Assembly (NCBI GenBank): GCA_045595845.1
Contig: JAZOBF010000014.1
Span: forward strand, 1 to 49,784
Reading direction: 5' to 3'
Source: RGIG3009 sp045595845
Lineage (GTDB): Bacteria > Bacillota > Clostridia > Oscillospirales > Acutalibacteraceae
DNA length: 49,784 bases
In this document: positions 8,645-17,685 of the stretch, in pieces
Position numbering within the stretch: position 1 is the stretch's first letter
Layout: each line of letters opens with the position of its first letter
The notes under the pieces: generated by a model
Database searches by the model: none
Told to the model about the DNA's origin: nothing
The model's input: only the letters and a program-made list of their open reading frames with translations
Translations under genes and position numbers: made by a program

Positions 8645-8664
8645 CGGTTAGCATTTGCTAACCG
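8645..8664. promoter_or_regulatory. Metal-regulator operator between feoA and feoB
   Basis: Perfect palindrome CGGTTAGC-N4-GCTAACCG, just upstream of feoB. It shares the core GTTAGC-N4-GCTAAC with the site before feoA. The sequence resembles DtxR/IdeR-family boxes (TTAGGTTAGCCTAACC-like), so iron repression by such a regulator is inferred. Confidence 0.75.
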
Positions 8665-8700
8665 ATTGGCAAAAAGAAATCAGCGGCACTTTTATCGCTT

Positions 8701-8913
8701 TTAAACGATGATTGCTTCCGCTAACTGATTATCAATATTGTATCGGCCGTCCTTGATGGATACCACACAACTGCTCTTCGAGCGCGAAACCACGGTAATA
8801 GGTTCGCCGCTGTAGCAGCCGAGCGAGAACAGAAAGGCATCCAGCTCCTCGTCATCTGTTTCAACGCGCTGAATGATATAGTCTTTTCCCACTTCGGCTT
8901 CCCTCAAATTCAT
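8701..8913 (-). CDS. feoA: FeoA family protein
   Basis: A 70-residue SH3-like protein that supports FeoB-mediated Fe2+ uptake. The family pattern is visible: an N-terminal LREAEVGKDYIIQRV, then LFSLGCYSGEPITVVSRS, then a C-terminal strand region ending in QLAEAIIV. It has AGGAG seven nucleotides before the ATG and leads the feoA-feoB operon under the operator/promoter at 8931-8982. Confidence 0.9.
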   Translation of the reverse strand: MNLREAEVGKDYIIQRVETDDEELDAFLFSLGCYSGEPITVVSRSKSSCVVSIKDGRYNIDNQLAEAIIV

Positions 8914-8930
8914 GGTATATCTCCTAACCT

Positions 8931-8982
8931 GTTAGCCTATGCTAACTGTAAATATCATATTACCCGTTCCAGTATTTGTCAA
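8931..8982 (-). promoter_or_regulatory. feoA promoter and operator
   Basis: TTGACA (8977-8982) and TATGAT (8954-8959) on the minus strand have a 17-bp spacer. The palindrome GTTAGC-N4-GCTAAC (8931-8946) begins a few bases after the -10, covering the expected transcription start. Bound repressor would block initiation, matching DtxR-type iron control. Confidence 0.78.
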
Positions 8983-9015
8983 GCTATTTTTTAAAAAAAC
9001 CAAAAATTTTATCGG

Positions 9016-9044
9016 TTGCCCTCTTAATTATTTTATGGTATACT
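9016..9044 (+). promoter_or_regulatory. Promoter of the YfhO gene
   Basis: TTGCCC (9016-9021), a 17-bp spacer and TATACT (9039-9044), followed about 20 bp later by an AAGGAGG site. Confidence 0.6.
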
Positions 9045-9077
9045 GATAATAGTTATGTCCTAAGGAGGAGCATGTAT

Positions 9078-12038
9078 ATGAGTTCTCGTCTGTCACCGAA
9101 CACAGCTAAAACCTTACTGTGTATGATGGTGTCTATTTTGTTTGGGGCGCTGATTTTTGTCGTATTGTGGGGGTTTGGCAGTTGGAACCCCACCGAAATT
9201 GATGCGTCCACCGCAACGGGGGCGGCGCAAAAGGCCGCGTGTTGCGGGGGGGTTGCGGGACTGCTCGGTATCTTGCTGTTCATCGTGTCCCGCGAACATC
9301 TGCGCGACAACCGCGATATCAAGCGCGAGCGTCCCGCATGGTTCTACCCCGTCATGTCGGGACTGCTTTGTCTTTTGTCGATGTGCGTGGCATATTCGTT
9401 CCTCGGCATGTGGCCGTTTGGCGAAAAGAGTGCTATGATGGTGGATATGCACCACCAATACGCCCCCTTGCTGGCCGGATTACGGGACGATATCCTGCAT
9501 GGGGGGAGCCCGCTTTACACCTTAGAGGTCGGCCTCGGCGCCAACTATCTTTCCCTGTTCGGCTACTATTTGGCAAGTCCGTTCAATCTGTTTTTGCTCT
9601 TATTCCCCGAGCGTTTGCTGGCGCAAGGCATCTTATTCATCACCTTGCTGAAAAACGCCCTGTGCGGTACATTCTTTGCTCTGTGCGTACAACAGATATT
9701 CAAAAAACGCGGCTTGTATATTCCAATTGTTTCGGTCATGTATTCCATGATGATGTACTTGCTCGCCTATTCCTGGAACCTCATGTGGTTGGATGTTGTG
9801 ATGGTCCTGCCGCTTGTCGTATACGGCTTTGAGCGCTTGATGCACACGGGCAAATTCCTTACCTATGTACTGACGCTCGCGTATGCGTTGTACGCGAATT
9901 ATTACATTGGTTTTATGCTGTGTGTATTCCTCGTTCTCTATTACCTGACCTATTGTCTGCGCTCCCGTCGGACAGGCAAGCAACTGGGGATTTCGTTTGC
10001 ACGCTTTGCTGGTTTTTCCGCTCTGTCCGCAGGCTTGGTGGCAATACTGATTGTTCCGGTATACTTTGCGTTGCAAAGCACCTCCGCAGCGGGTGCGGAT
10101 CTGCCGGATATTACCAATACATTGGACATCTTCCAGCTTCTCGGCAGACATCTGGCCGACACCTCCCCCACCATTCGTTCAGGCAACCTCCCCAACATTT
10201 ACTGCGGCGTCCTCTCGGCAATCTGCGTGCCGTTGTTCGCCGTCAACAAAGGAATCAACCCGCGCCGTCGCGCCGCCTACATGACGTTGTGGCTCGTATT
10301 GTTTTTCTCGTTTTTAGTCAACTGGACCGATCTTATGTGGCACGGCTTGCACGCTCCCAATGACCTGCCGTATCGGTTCTCGTTCCTCTACTCGTTTGTC
10401 CTGTTACTCATGGCATGCGAAACGCTCATCAATCTCAAGCACATTCAAACCCGTCACATTTTCTCAGTCTTTGCGGGTGGCCTTGCCTATCTCATGCTTG
10501 AAGAACATTTCGGTGACGAAGTATACGGGTTTTCTACCGTGTATGTGAATCTTGCCATCGTGGCGGTGTACACCGTGATTCTGGTGTTGTGCTCGCGCAA
10601 ACTGTTGCGACGGCGCCTTGCCTATGCCCTGTTACTCCTCGCGGTCACGGCGGAAATGGCACTCGGCGGCGGCAATACCATGATTAAGCTCAATCAAAAC
10701 GAGTATTTCACCCGTCACGCGGATTATGTAGACAACGAAACGACCGAAGCCATACGCGCGGCAATCCAAAAAGCAGAGCAAATCGGCGACGAAAATGCCA
10801 ACGGCGACTTTTACCGTCTGGAATTCCTTCCCCGCCGCACCTGTGTCGACACCGCGTTATTCCATTACCGAGGTCTCACCTCATTCTCCTCCAGCAACTA
10901 TTACGAGACCACCCGTCTGCTCGGCGGTCTCGGTTACGCGATTAACGGCGTCAACAGCCACTTGTATAAATCGTATCAACCGTTCACCGACTCGTTGCTC
11001 GGCATTCGCTATGTGGTGCTCGGCACCGGCGAAACGGTTCCCCAATCACTCCGCTATTTAGAGACCGTCACGGTGGGCGATACCGCCTACCGCCTGTACG
11101 AGAACCCCTCCGCACTTGGTCTGGGCTATGTAGTGGATACAGATACAAAAAGCTATACCTACACGCGCTACGATCCGTTCACATCGCAAAACGACCTGTT
11201 CTCCGCTTTGACGGGGAACTACGGTTCCCTGTTCTCGTTACACAGCATCGAATCCGACGATTATGACGCAGGCGTGACCACGGGTTCTCCGTCCGGCTTC
11301 CGTGTGTATACCGACGGAGAAAACAACGCGCTGGCGAGATTCTCCGTCACCATTGATGAAACCCAGCCTCTGTATTTGTATGCGGATTGCAGCGCCGCTG
11401 ACACGCTCACCATTGATTTCGGCAGTCGCAGCTTCACGGTATCTCCGCATGAACCGTACATCATCAATGCCGGCACGGCAGAAGCGGGCACCATCATCAC
11501 ACTTACCGTATCGGCGGAAACGGGATGCAGCGGTAACTTCTATGTGGCGCGGCTTGATGAATCGGTTTACGCCGACGGCATGGCAACCCTGTCAGAGAAC
11601 CAACTAACTGTCACCGAATTCAGTGACAATCACCTGACGGGCACGATTAACGCCTCCAAGGACGGCGTACTGATGACCTCCATTCCGTACGACAGCGGTT
11701 GGCGCGTCACGGTCGACGGGAACGAAGTCAGAACTCTCGCGGTGTGCAACGGTTTTCTCGCCATTGACCTTGCCGAGGGAACACATACCGTCACCCTGTC
11801 CTACATGCCGAAAGGCTTACTGGTGGGGGCCGTCATCACCGGCATTTGTCTTTTGACCCTCATCGTCCTGCTCATTATTCTCCGTCCCCGGAAAAAGCCC
11901 GCTTACACCGAATCGTTAGACTTCGAAAATGCCCAACCCATTCAAAGCGGTTTCTCGGTTAAGGACGAACCGTTAGCGGACTTGCCCCCGCTTCCTGATA
12001 CCTTACAGGAACTGACCGACGAAAACACCCCCGACTAA
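9078..12038 (+). CDS. YfhO family membrane protein
   Basis: A large integral membrane protein, 986 residues from the ATG chosen here. About 13 membrane helices fill roughly the first 600 residues, a large extracytoplasmic beta-rich domain follows, and one last helix near residues 920-945 precedes a charged cytosolic tail. This is the YfhO plan, related to GT-C glycosyltransferases; characterised relatives help decorate wall polymers or lipids with sugars. The substrate here is unknown. The start at 9078 has AAGGAGG 9 nt upstream; an in-frame ATG at 9072 is only 3 nt away from it. The gene is alone between its promoter and a strong terminator. Confidence 0.85.
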   Translation: MSSRLSPNTAKTLLCMMVSILFGALIFVVLWGFGSWNPTEIDASTATGAAQKAACCGGVAGLLGILLFIVSREHLRDNRDIKRERPAWFYPVMSGLLCLLSMCVAYSFLGMWPFGEKSAMMVDMHHQYAPLLAGLRDDILHGGSPLYTLEVGLGANYLSLFGYYLASPFNLFLLLFPERLLAQGILFITLLKNALCGTFFALCVQQIFKKRGLYIPIVSVMYSMMMYLLAYSWNLMWLDVVMVLPLVVYGFERLMHTGKFLTYVLTLAYALYANYYIGFMLCVFLVLYYLTYCLRSRRTGKQLGISFARFAGFSALSAGLVAILIVPVYFALQSTSAAGADLPDITNTLDIFQLLGRHLADTSPTIRSGNLPNIYCGVLSAICVPLFAVNKGINPRRRAAYMTLWLVLFFSFLVNWTDLMWHGLHAPNDLPYRFSFLYSFVLLLMACETLINLKHIQTRHIFSVFAGGLAYLMLEEHFGDEVYGFSTVYVNLAIVAVYTVILVLCSRKLLRRRLAYALLLLAVTAEMALGGGNTMIKLNQNEYFTRHADYVDNETTEAIRAAIQKAEQIGDENANGDFYRLEFLPRRTCVDTALFHYRGLTSFSSSNYYETTRLLGGLGYAINGVNSHLYKSYQPFTDSLLGIRYVVLGTGETVPQSLRYLETVTVGDTAYRLYENPSALGLGYVVDTDTKSYTYTRYDPFTSQNDLFSALTGNYGSLFSLHSIESDDYDAGVTTGSPSGFRVYTDGENNALARFSVTIDETQPLYLYADCSAADTLTIDFGSRSFTVSPHEPYIINAGTAEAGTIITLTVSAETGCSGNFYVARLDESVYADGMATLSENQLTVTEFSDNHLTGTINASKDGVLMTSIPYDSGWRVTVDGNEVRTLAVCNGFLAIDLAEGTHTVTLSYMPKGLLVGAVITGICLLTLIVLLIILRPRKKPAYTESLDFENAQPIQSGFSVKDEPLADLPPLPDTLQELTDENTPD

Positions 12039-12040
12039 AT

Positions 12041-12078
12041 AAAAAGCACCTCCTACAGCCGTAGGAGGTGCTTTTTTT
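12041..12078. terminator. Bidirectional terminator
   Basis: GCACCTCCTAC pairs with GTAGGAGGTGC around a 4-nt loop, with an A-tract before and a T-tract after. It serves the YfhO gene on the plus strand and the amino acid permease on the minus strand. Confidence 0.92.
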
Positions 12079-12083
12079 AATGA

Positions 12084-13487
12084 TTATTCCGCAACTTGGG
12101 CTTTTTTCTTCGAGCGCCGCAGGAGAGCGCCGAGCAGCATGATAACTGCAAACACGATGAGATAGAACAAAACGGGGAACGAGAATTTGCCCGCTTCTTT
12201 TGCAGCCCAATACGGCGTCAGACCGTGTGCGTAGACGGCAGCGAATACCATGAATGCACACGCGAGTATGGCAAGGATGGGCAACAAGAACCGTTTGACA
12301 AAGCCAAACTCTTTTTCTTTGACCATCCAGCGAATCATCATCGGGATGTACAGAGCATAAATGGTAACAATGGGAAGCTCGGACGAGTCAAAGTTGAAAT
12401 ATCCGAACCAGCCGCTCGTGAGATTGGCACCATAGAAATACAGGAGCCACGCAGCACATACGAACAATCCCCAAATGGAGGAGTTCGTCACCATGTTGGT
12501 GTGCGGATCGACTTGACGGAACATTTCTTGTTTCGGACCGTCGTTACGGCTGGCGATGGAATACATACCGCGAGTAGCCGCGAGCATCAGACCGTTCAAA
12601 GTGCCAAGGCAGGAAATGACGATGCAGATGTTTAAAATCGTGCCGCCGACGCCGCCGAAAATGTTGCTAAACGCCGTAGGTGCACCGTTTTCTATCAACT
12701 CTGCTGTAGTAGCACCGCCTGCCACGCCGACAAAGTAGAACACATACGCCACGACCACGACAATAGCACCCAACACCAAAGCAAGCGGCAGTGTTTTCTT
12801 GGCGTTTTTGAGTTCTGCGTTAATGGAGGTCGCGATAATCCAACCTTCATACGCAAACACGGTTGCCACAATTGCCGCAAACAATCCGCCCGTCGCGGAA
12901 CCACCGACTGCTTCGGTGAGTGTGGACGCGAAATTCGTGCCCAGCGTACCATTGATTGAGCCCACAATCGTACCGACAATCGCCATGAGGAAAATCGGAA
13001 TCAGTTTGATAACCGTCGCACTGACCTGGAATTTTCCCGCCAGTTTCGGCGAAAACGCGTTGAGCGTATAGGAACCGACCAGGAAGAAACCCGACAGCGC
13101 CAACACTTCAGCGCTGACAAGACTCCACCCGAACAGCACACCGAAATAGCGTGCGGATACCCACGCGAGAACGGAGGTCATCGCGGGATAGTATATGTTC
13201 ACCATAAACCACGCCAGATAGTACGCATACGATTTTCCGCAGGTAGCTTCGGCATAGTCCACCACGCCGTTGACCTTTTCGTATTTGGTGGCCATGATTG
13301 CAAATTGTAACGAACAAACAATCATGACGGCACCCGTGATGATCCATGCGAGGATACCGGTCGGCATATCACCACCGGTTGCCTGCAAAACATTTTGTGC
13401 TTTGAAGAAAACGCCGGAACCGATAACGGTACCGATCACCAAGCAGATTGCTGTGGGCAGACCGTACCGTTTTTGTAAAGTTCCCAT
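12084..13487 (-). CDS. APC family amino acid permease
   Basis: Cytoplasmic-membrane amino acid transporter or exchanger of the APC superfamily, 467 residues with about 12 helices. The first helix carries the hallmark substrate-binding break IGTVIGSGVF, and YEGW occurs in the sixth helix region. The layout is closest to the SteT/LAT-like group of serine-threonine and similar exchangers; the substrate is not determinable here. It is a single gene under its own promoter (13521-13549), ending at the shared terminator with YfhO. Confidence 0.88.
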   Translation of the reverse strand: MGTLQKRYGLPTAICLVIGTVIGSGVFFKAQNVLQATGGDMPTGILAWIITGAVMIVCSLQFAIMATKYEKVNGVVDYAEATCGKSYAYYLAWFMVNIYYPAMTSVLAWVSARYFGVLFGWSLVSAEVLALSGFFLVGSYTLNAFSPKLAGKFQVSATVIKLIPIFLMAIVGTIVGSINGTLGTNFASTLTEAVGGSATGGLFAAIVATVFAYEGWIIATSINAELKNAKKTLPLALVLGAIVVVVAYVFYFVGVAGGATTAELIENGAPTAFSNIFGGVGGTILNICIVISCLGTLNGLMLAATRGMYSIASRNDGPKQEMFRQVDPHTNMVTNSSIWGLFVCAAWLLYFYGANLTSGWFGYFNFDSSELPIVTIYALYIPMMIRWMVKEKEFGFVKRFLLPILAILACAFMVFAAVYAHGLTPYWAAKEAGKFSFPVLFYLIVFAVIMLLGALLRRSKKKAQVAE

Positions 13488-13520
13488 TGTTTCTCACCCT
13501 TTCCAATAAAATATAGAAGC

Positions 13521-13549
13521 AGTATAACAAAATTTTTTTGCTTTGTAAA
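13521..13549 (-). promoter_or_regulatory. Promoter of the amino acid permease
   Basis: TTTACA (13544-13549), 17 bp, TATACT (13521-13526) on the minus strand, ahead of the permease start. Confidence 0.65.
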
Positions 13550-13650
13550 GTAAAGAATTAAAATTTAATTGTCGAATTTTGAAACCGCGCCTTTTGCCGA
13601 CGAAGTCGAATATTATCACACAAGTGATTTTATCCACCGTCGACTTGGAT

Positions 13651-13684
13651 AAAAAAACTCTCGTTCCGAAGAACGAGAGTTTTT
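13651..13684 (-). terminator. Terminator of the tRNA operon
   Basis: ACTCTCGTTC pairs with GAACGAGAGT around a 4-nt loop; an A-tract on the plus strand gives the U-tract for minus-strand transcripts. It directly follows tRNA-Val. Confidence 0.9.
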
Positions 13685-13761
13685 TGGTGGGCGTAAACGG
13701 ACTCGAACCGCTGACCTCCTGCGTGTGAAGCAGGCGCTCTAACCAGCTGAGCTATACGCCC
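13685..13761 (-). tRNA. tRNA-Val(CAC)
   Basis: Acceptor GGGCGTA/TACGCCC, anticodon arm CCTGC-TTCACAC-GCAGG with anticodon CAC, T-arm intact, and ACCA encoded. It is the last of three tRNA genes read from the right. Confidence 0.95.
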
Positions 13762-13828
13762 GTGTATTCAGCCGCCGCTATTGCAGCGACTAATACAATG
13801 TGACAGGTATAAAACCTGTCACAATTTG

Positions 13829-13903
13829 TGGTGACCCGAACGGGAATCGAACCCGTGTTACCGCCGTGAAAGGGCGGTGTCTTAACCGCTTGACCATCGG
13901 GCC
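13829..13903 (-). tRNA. tRNA-Glu(TTC)
   Basis: Acceptor GGCCCGA/TCGGGTC (with one G-U pair), anticodon arm CCGCC-CTTTCAC-GGCGG with anticodon TTC, T-arm ACGGG-TTCGATT-CCCGT, and CCA encoded. Confidence 0.95.
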
Positions 13904-13937
13904 GCATATGACAGGACTTGAATCCTGTCATACATGA

Positions 13938-14014
13938 TGGTGGCTGTAACTGGATTTGAACCAGTGACACCGCGGGTATGAACCGCGTGCTCTAGCCAGC
14001 TGAGCTATACAGCC
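13938..14014 (-). tRNA. tRNA-Met(CAT)
   Basis: Acceptor GGCTGTA/TACAGCC, anticodon arm CGCGG-TTCATAC-CCGCG with anticodon CAT, and CCA encoded. The fully paired first base pair and the D-arm point to elongator Met rather than initiator. A lysidine-modified Ile tRNA is a less likely alternative. Confidence 0.9.
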
Positions 14015-14102
14015 GTATGGGCGTCCCCGCAAAGGGGACGCTGACCATTATATAGTATGCCTCATTATTTGTCAAGTGCGTATTTGAAAAAAGAAAAACT
14101 TT

Positions 14103-14897
14103 TTATAGAGCACTCCCAAACAAGGTGATACAATGCACGGGGCAAGCCTCTGCACATTTCCCGCAACCGACGCATTTGTCAGGATCGATGCTTGCCAAAA
14201 AATTAGTGACCTGTACCGCGTCGTGCTCACACACTTTGGTGCATTTCCCGCAACCGAGACACCCCACCTTGCACGCGGCGCGCGTCTTAGGCCCTTTGTC
14301 ACGGCTTGAGCACCGCACAACGCTGCGCGTGGCACTGCCCGCCATAACGATTAATTTTTTCGGGCAAGCAGAAACGCATTTGGTACATCCGCGGCACAGC
14401 GAAGCATCCACATAGGCAAGTCCGTCCTTGACCGAAATCGCACCGTATTCACACGCCGCTACGCAGTCGCCGTAGCCGAGACAACCGTAGTTGCACAACC
14501 AGTCACCGCCATAAAATTGCGTTGCCGCACGGCACGACTTGAGACCGTGGTATTCAAGCTTGCGGGCGGTAACATCATCGCAACCCGCACAGCGAACCAA
14601 CGCCGTCTTGCGTTCCACATCACCGGAAACACCGAGAAACTCGCCGGTAGCCTTGGCGACCGCCTCACCGCCGGGTGAGCACAAACCAACCTTTGCGCCG
14701 TGGTTTGCCATCGCATCCGCATATCCCGCGCAACCCGAATATCCGCACGCACCACAGTTAGCACCCGGCAACAGGTCACACAACGCTTCCGCTTTTTCAT
14801 CTTTCGGCACCGCCATCAGAATAGATGCCACCGCCAAAATCAGTCCCGCAAGCAATCCAAGAGCGGCCAAAAGCAAAACTGCTGTTAAAATTTCCAT
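14103..14897 (-). CDS. rnfB: Rnf complex subunit B
   Basis: Iron-sulfur subunit of the Rnf ferredoxin:NAD+ oxidoreductase. An N-terminal membrane helix (about residues 5-29) is followed by the RnfB 4Fe-4S motif with Cys48, Cys51 and Cys56 (NCGACGYSGC), then several ferredoxin-type clusters, including CRGCTKCVSACP, CLGCGKCTKVCE and CVGCGKCAEACP. At 264 residues it is of usual clostridial size. It is the last gene of the rnf operon, 12 bp after rnfA. It is thought to take electrons from ferredoxin and pass them on within the complex. Confidence 0.95.
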   Translation of the reverse strand: MEILTAVLLLAALGLLAGLILAVASILMAVPKDEKAEALCDLLPGANCGACGYSGCAGYADAMANHGAKVGLCSPGGEAVAKATGEFLGVSGDVERKTALVRCAGCDDVTARKLEYHGLKSCRAATQFYGGDWLCNYGCLGYGDCVAACEYGAISVKDGLAYVDASLCRGCTKCVSACPKKLIVMAGSATRSVVRCSSRDKGPKTRAACKVGCLGCGKCTKVCEHDAVQVTNFLASIDPDKCVGCGKCAEACPVHCITLFGSAL

Positions 14898-14909
14898 AGC
14901 CGTCCCTCC

Positions 14910-15497
14910 TTATAACCCGAACAGGCCTTGGAAGCCGAGAAACGACACCGACACGATAGAGGCCGCCACCAAGGTAATCGGCAACCCTTTGAGTGACTCG
15001 GGAATCTCTGCGCTTTCCAAGCGTTCTCTAACGCCCGCGAACATCACCATAGCAAGCAAAAAGCCAAGCCCCGCACCCAATGCATTGACAAGCGATTGCA
15101 AGAATGTGTATCCGTTATCAATATTGAGAATCGTTACACCAAGCACGGCACAGTTGGTGGTAATCAGCGGCAAATAAATGCCCAACGCTTTGTAAAGCGG
15201 CGGAATAAAACGCCGCAACACAATCTCCACCAATTGTACGAGCGCCGCGATAATTAAGATAAAAACGATCGTCTGCAAATACGCAAGATCATTGGGGACC
15301 AGCAGGTAGGTGTAAATGGGATGCGTGGCGGCCGTTGCCATCAGCATAACAAAAATAACCGCCACCGACATACCGACGGCAGAATTGAGTTTTTTGGAAA
15401 CACCAAGGAACGGGCAGATTCCCAAAAACTGCGATAACACGAAATTGTTGACCAAAAGGCCCCCGATCAAAATAGCAAAGAAACTCGTATTATTCAT
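14910..15497 (-). CDS. rnfA: Rnf complex subunit A
   Basis: Membrane subunit of Rnf, 195 residues with six predicted helices, beginning MNNTSFFAILIGGLLVNNFVL with the conserved LGICPFLGVSKK segment. The start at 15497 follows GAGAGGGGG and overlaps the rnfE stop by 8 bp, so the two are likely translationally coupled. RnfA and RnfE are paralogues with inverted topology and form the membrane core, with an iron-sulfur cluster between them in known structures. Confidence 0.95.
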   Translation of the reverse strand: MNNTSFFAILIGGLLVNNFVLSQFLGICPFLGVSKKLNSAVGMSVAVIFVMLMATAATHPIYTYLLVPNDLAYLQTIVFILIIAALVQLVEIVLRRFIPPLYKALGIYLPLITTNCAVLGVTILNIDNGYTFLQSLVNALGAGLGFLLAMVMFAGVRERLESAEIPESLKGLPITLVAASIVSVSFLGFQGLFGL

Positions 15498-16179
15498 GGC
15501 ATGCCGCCCCCTCTCCGTGGCAATTCTCCGCCATTGGACAGGCCGCACACACCGATTCGGTGAGTTCTTTACGAGTGGCATTGTGTTCCAACTTCGTAGA
15601 GAGGCGGTTTGTCAGCCATATCAGCATACCGAAGACAAAAAAGCCGCCTGCCGGCAACACAAAAATACCGATCGGTGGAATCAGCCCCCCCTCCGGCCAA
15701 CCGAAGAGCGTGCCGCTTCCGAGAAACTCGCGGATACTGCCCATGATAACCAAAGCGGCTGTGAATCCCGCGCCCATACCGAGCCCGTCCAACGCCGAAA
15801 GTCCCACCGAGTTTTTACCCGCAAACGCCTCGGCTCGGCCGAGGATGATGCAGTTTACCACAATAAGCGGCAAATAGATGCCGAGTGATTTATCAATAGC
15901 GGGCAAATACGCTTTAACCAGCATCTGCACGATGGTGGTGAAACCGGCGATAATGACGATATAGGCGGGCAAACGCACCTTGCCGGGAATGACTTTCCGC
16001 AACAGCGAAATGACGATGTTGGAACAGATAAGCACAAACGAAGCCGCCGCGCCCATACCCAGACCGTTTGCGGCAGCGGTGGTAACTGCCAAAGTCGGAC
16101 AAGTGCCGAGTACCAAACGAAGGACGGGGTTTTCTTTAATAAGTCCTTTGGAAAATGCCTTCCAGTATTTATTGGCCAT
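15490..16179 (-). CDS. rnfE: Rnf complex subunit E
   Basis: Membrane subunit of Rnf, 229 residues with six helices. It begins with the typical KGLIKENPVLRLVLGTCPTLAVT segment, split here as KGLIKENPVL and LGTCPTLAVT. The C-terminus carries three cysteines (CAACPMAENC) and ends CHE, an extension seen in several clostridial homologues. It overlaps rnfG by 11 bp and rnfA by 8 bp. Confidence 0.95.
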   Translation of the reverse strand: MANKYWKAFSKGLIKENPVLRLVLGTCPTLAVTTAAANGLGMGAAASFVLICSNIVISLLRKVIPGKVRLPAYIVIIAGFTTIVQMLVKAYLPAIDKSLGIYLPLIVVNCIILGRAEAFAGKNSVGLSALDGLGMGAGFTAALVIMGSIREFLGSGTLFGWPEGGLIPPIGIFVLPAGGFFVFGMLIWLTNRLSTKLEHNATRKELTESVCAACPMAENCHGEGAACHE

Positions 16180-16726
16180 CGGCTCCGCCCTCCTTTATCG
16201 CTTGATAGTAGCCGATTGCTTTGTTAACGGCTTTCAAAATACCTGCCGAGGTTTTGGTTGCCTGTGAAACGGTATCCACATCCACATCGGCTTTGAGTTC
16301 TTTTGCCGGCTTATCGCAAAACGCGTCCAAAAAGCCCGCCTTTTTCACTTTATCCACATAACCTGCGGTTTCGCTGTCGTCCGTGACCTTAACACCGGTG
16401 ATAGTGCCCGTATTTGAAATGGCGGTCATCACGGTAAGACCCGCGCTTTTGCCGACGGACTCGGCGGTAAACACATACCCTACCAAAGCATCTCCCGTAT
16501 ACGCGGCATAATAAACGACTTCTTCGCCGTTTACGGTAACGGTTGCTTTTTCAAACGAGTCAGCCGTTATTACCTGAAGACGCGCTTCTGTTTGTATGTC
16601 TTCGGTGCGTTTGTCAATAGCATCTTTCGTCAAGGCATTGGTTCCCGCGAGCGCGGCGGTAACCGCGGCGGCAATCAGCATGAGCGCCGCCGAAGAAATC
16701 AAAATCTCCTTCAGATTTTTGTTCAT
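16169..16726 (-). CDS. rnfG: Rnf complex subunit G
   Basis: Periplasm-facing FMN-binding subunit of Rnf, 185 residues, with one N-terminal membrane helix and an FMN-bind domain. FMN is normally bound covalently to Thr in an SGATxT motif near the C-terminus; here the corresponding segment reads VSQATKTSAG, keeping Thr but with Gln instead of Gly. Whether the flavinylation enzyme ApbE still acts on it cannot be told. The gene overlaps rnfD by 4 bp and rnfE by 11 bp. Confidence 0.92.
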   Translation of the reverse strand: MNKNLKEILISSAALMLIAAAVTAALAGTNALTKDAIDKRTEDIQTEARLQVITADSFEKATVTVNGEEVVYYAAYTGDALVGYVFTAESVGKSAGLTVMTAISNTGTITGVKVTDDSETAGYVDKVKKAGFLDAFCDKPAKELKADVDVDTVSQATKTSAGILKAVNKAIGYYQAIKEGGADGQ

Positions 16727-17667
16727 GAGCGCACCGCCTTCCTACCCTCGCCGAACGGACGCGGGCGCGTAAAGCGCTCAATAAGCGGCGTCAAAATATT
16801 CATAATTACAATGGCAAAGGACACGCCTTCGGGCAACGAACCGTACAAACGGATCAAGACCGTAAGGGCACCGCACCCGAATGCATAAACAACCTTTCCC
16901 CATTTGTTGATGGGACAGGTCGCATAATCAGTTGCCATAAAAACAGCGCCTATCATCAAACCGCCGGACAGGATATGTACGAGCGGATCAGCACCGAGTA
17001 TCCATGTCAACACAAAAACCGTGCCGATATACACAAGCGGGATAAGCGGGCTTATCACATGACGGATTATCAGATAAACACCACCCAGCACCAAGGCAAT
17101 CACGCAGGTTTCACCCAAGCAACCGCCGCGCAAGCCAAACAAGAGCGAAAGCGGATCAATCGCCGCATCGGTTCCCAATAAGGCGAGCGGTGTAGCGCCG
17201 GTCACGGCGTCTGCTTGTCCCGTCCAAGAAAGCGGGGTAACCCAGTTATTCATGGCTTCGGGGAAACTGCCCATTAACACCACGCGGCCGACAAGTGCCG
17301 GGTTCACAAAATTCTGTCCCAACCCGCCAAACATCTGCTTGGCAACGACAATCGCAACCGCACTGCCCAGTGCGGCTTGCCACAACGGAATGGATGACGG
17401 CAGATTCAGTGCCAGCAATAACCCCGTCACCACGCACGAAAGGTCGCCGACTGTTTGCGGGCGCTTCATTACTTTACGGCTGAGATATTCCGCCGCGAGT
17501 GCCGAAGCAACGCAGACCGCCTCCACAGCCAATGCGCGAAAACCAAACAACCAGACCGAGGCAATCACGGCGGGGATCAAAGCAATCACGACATCCCGCA
17601 TAATATCACGCGTATTCATACCGCAATGCAGGTGCGGTGATGCCGATACCATCAAAGCATTTTTCAT
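16723..17667 (-). CDS. rnfD: Rnf complex subunit D
   Basis: Membrane subunit of Rnf, 314 residues with about ten helices. The covalent-FMN motif is visible as DAVTGATPL near residue 150. NqrB/RnfD proteins are linked to ion translocation. It lies 18 bp after rnfC and overlaps the rnfG start by 4 bp. Confidence 0.95.
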   Translation of the reverse strand: MKNALMVSASPHLHCGMNTRDIMRDVVIALIPAVIASVWLFGFRALAVEAVCVASALAAEYLSRKVMKRPQTVGDLSCVVTGLLLALNLPSSIPLWQAALGSAVAIVVAKQMFGGLGQNFVNPALVGRVVLMGSFPEAMNNWVTPLSWTGQADAVTGATPLALLGTDAAIDPLSLLFGLRGGCLGETCVIALVLGGVYLIIRHVISPLIPLVYIGTVFVLTWILGADPLVHILSGGLMIGAVFMATDYATCPINKWGKVVYAFGCGALTVLIRLYGSLPEGVSFAIVIMNILTPLIERFTRPRPFGEGRKAVRS

Positions 17668-17685
17668 TTGACTTCCCCCTCCTTG

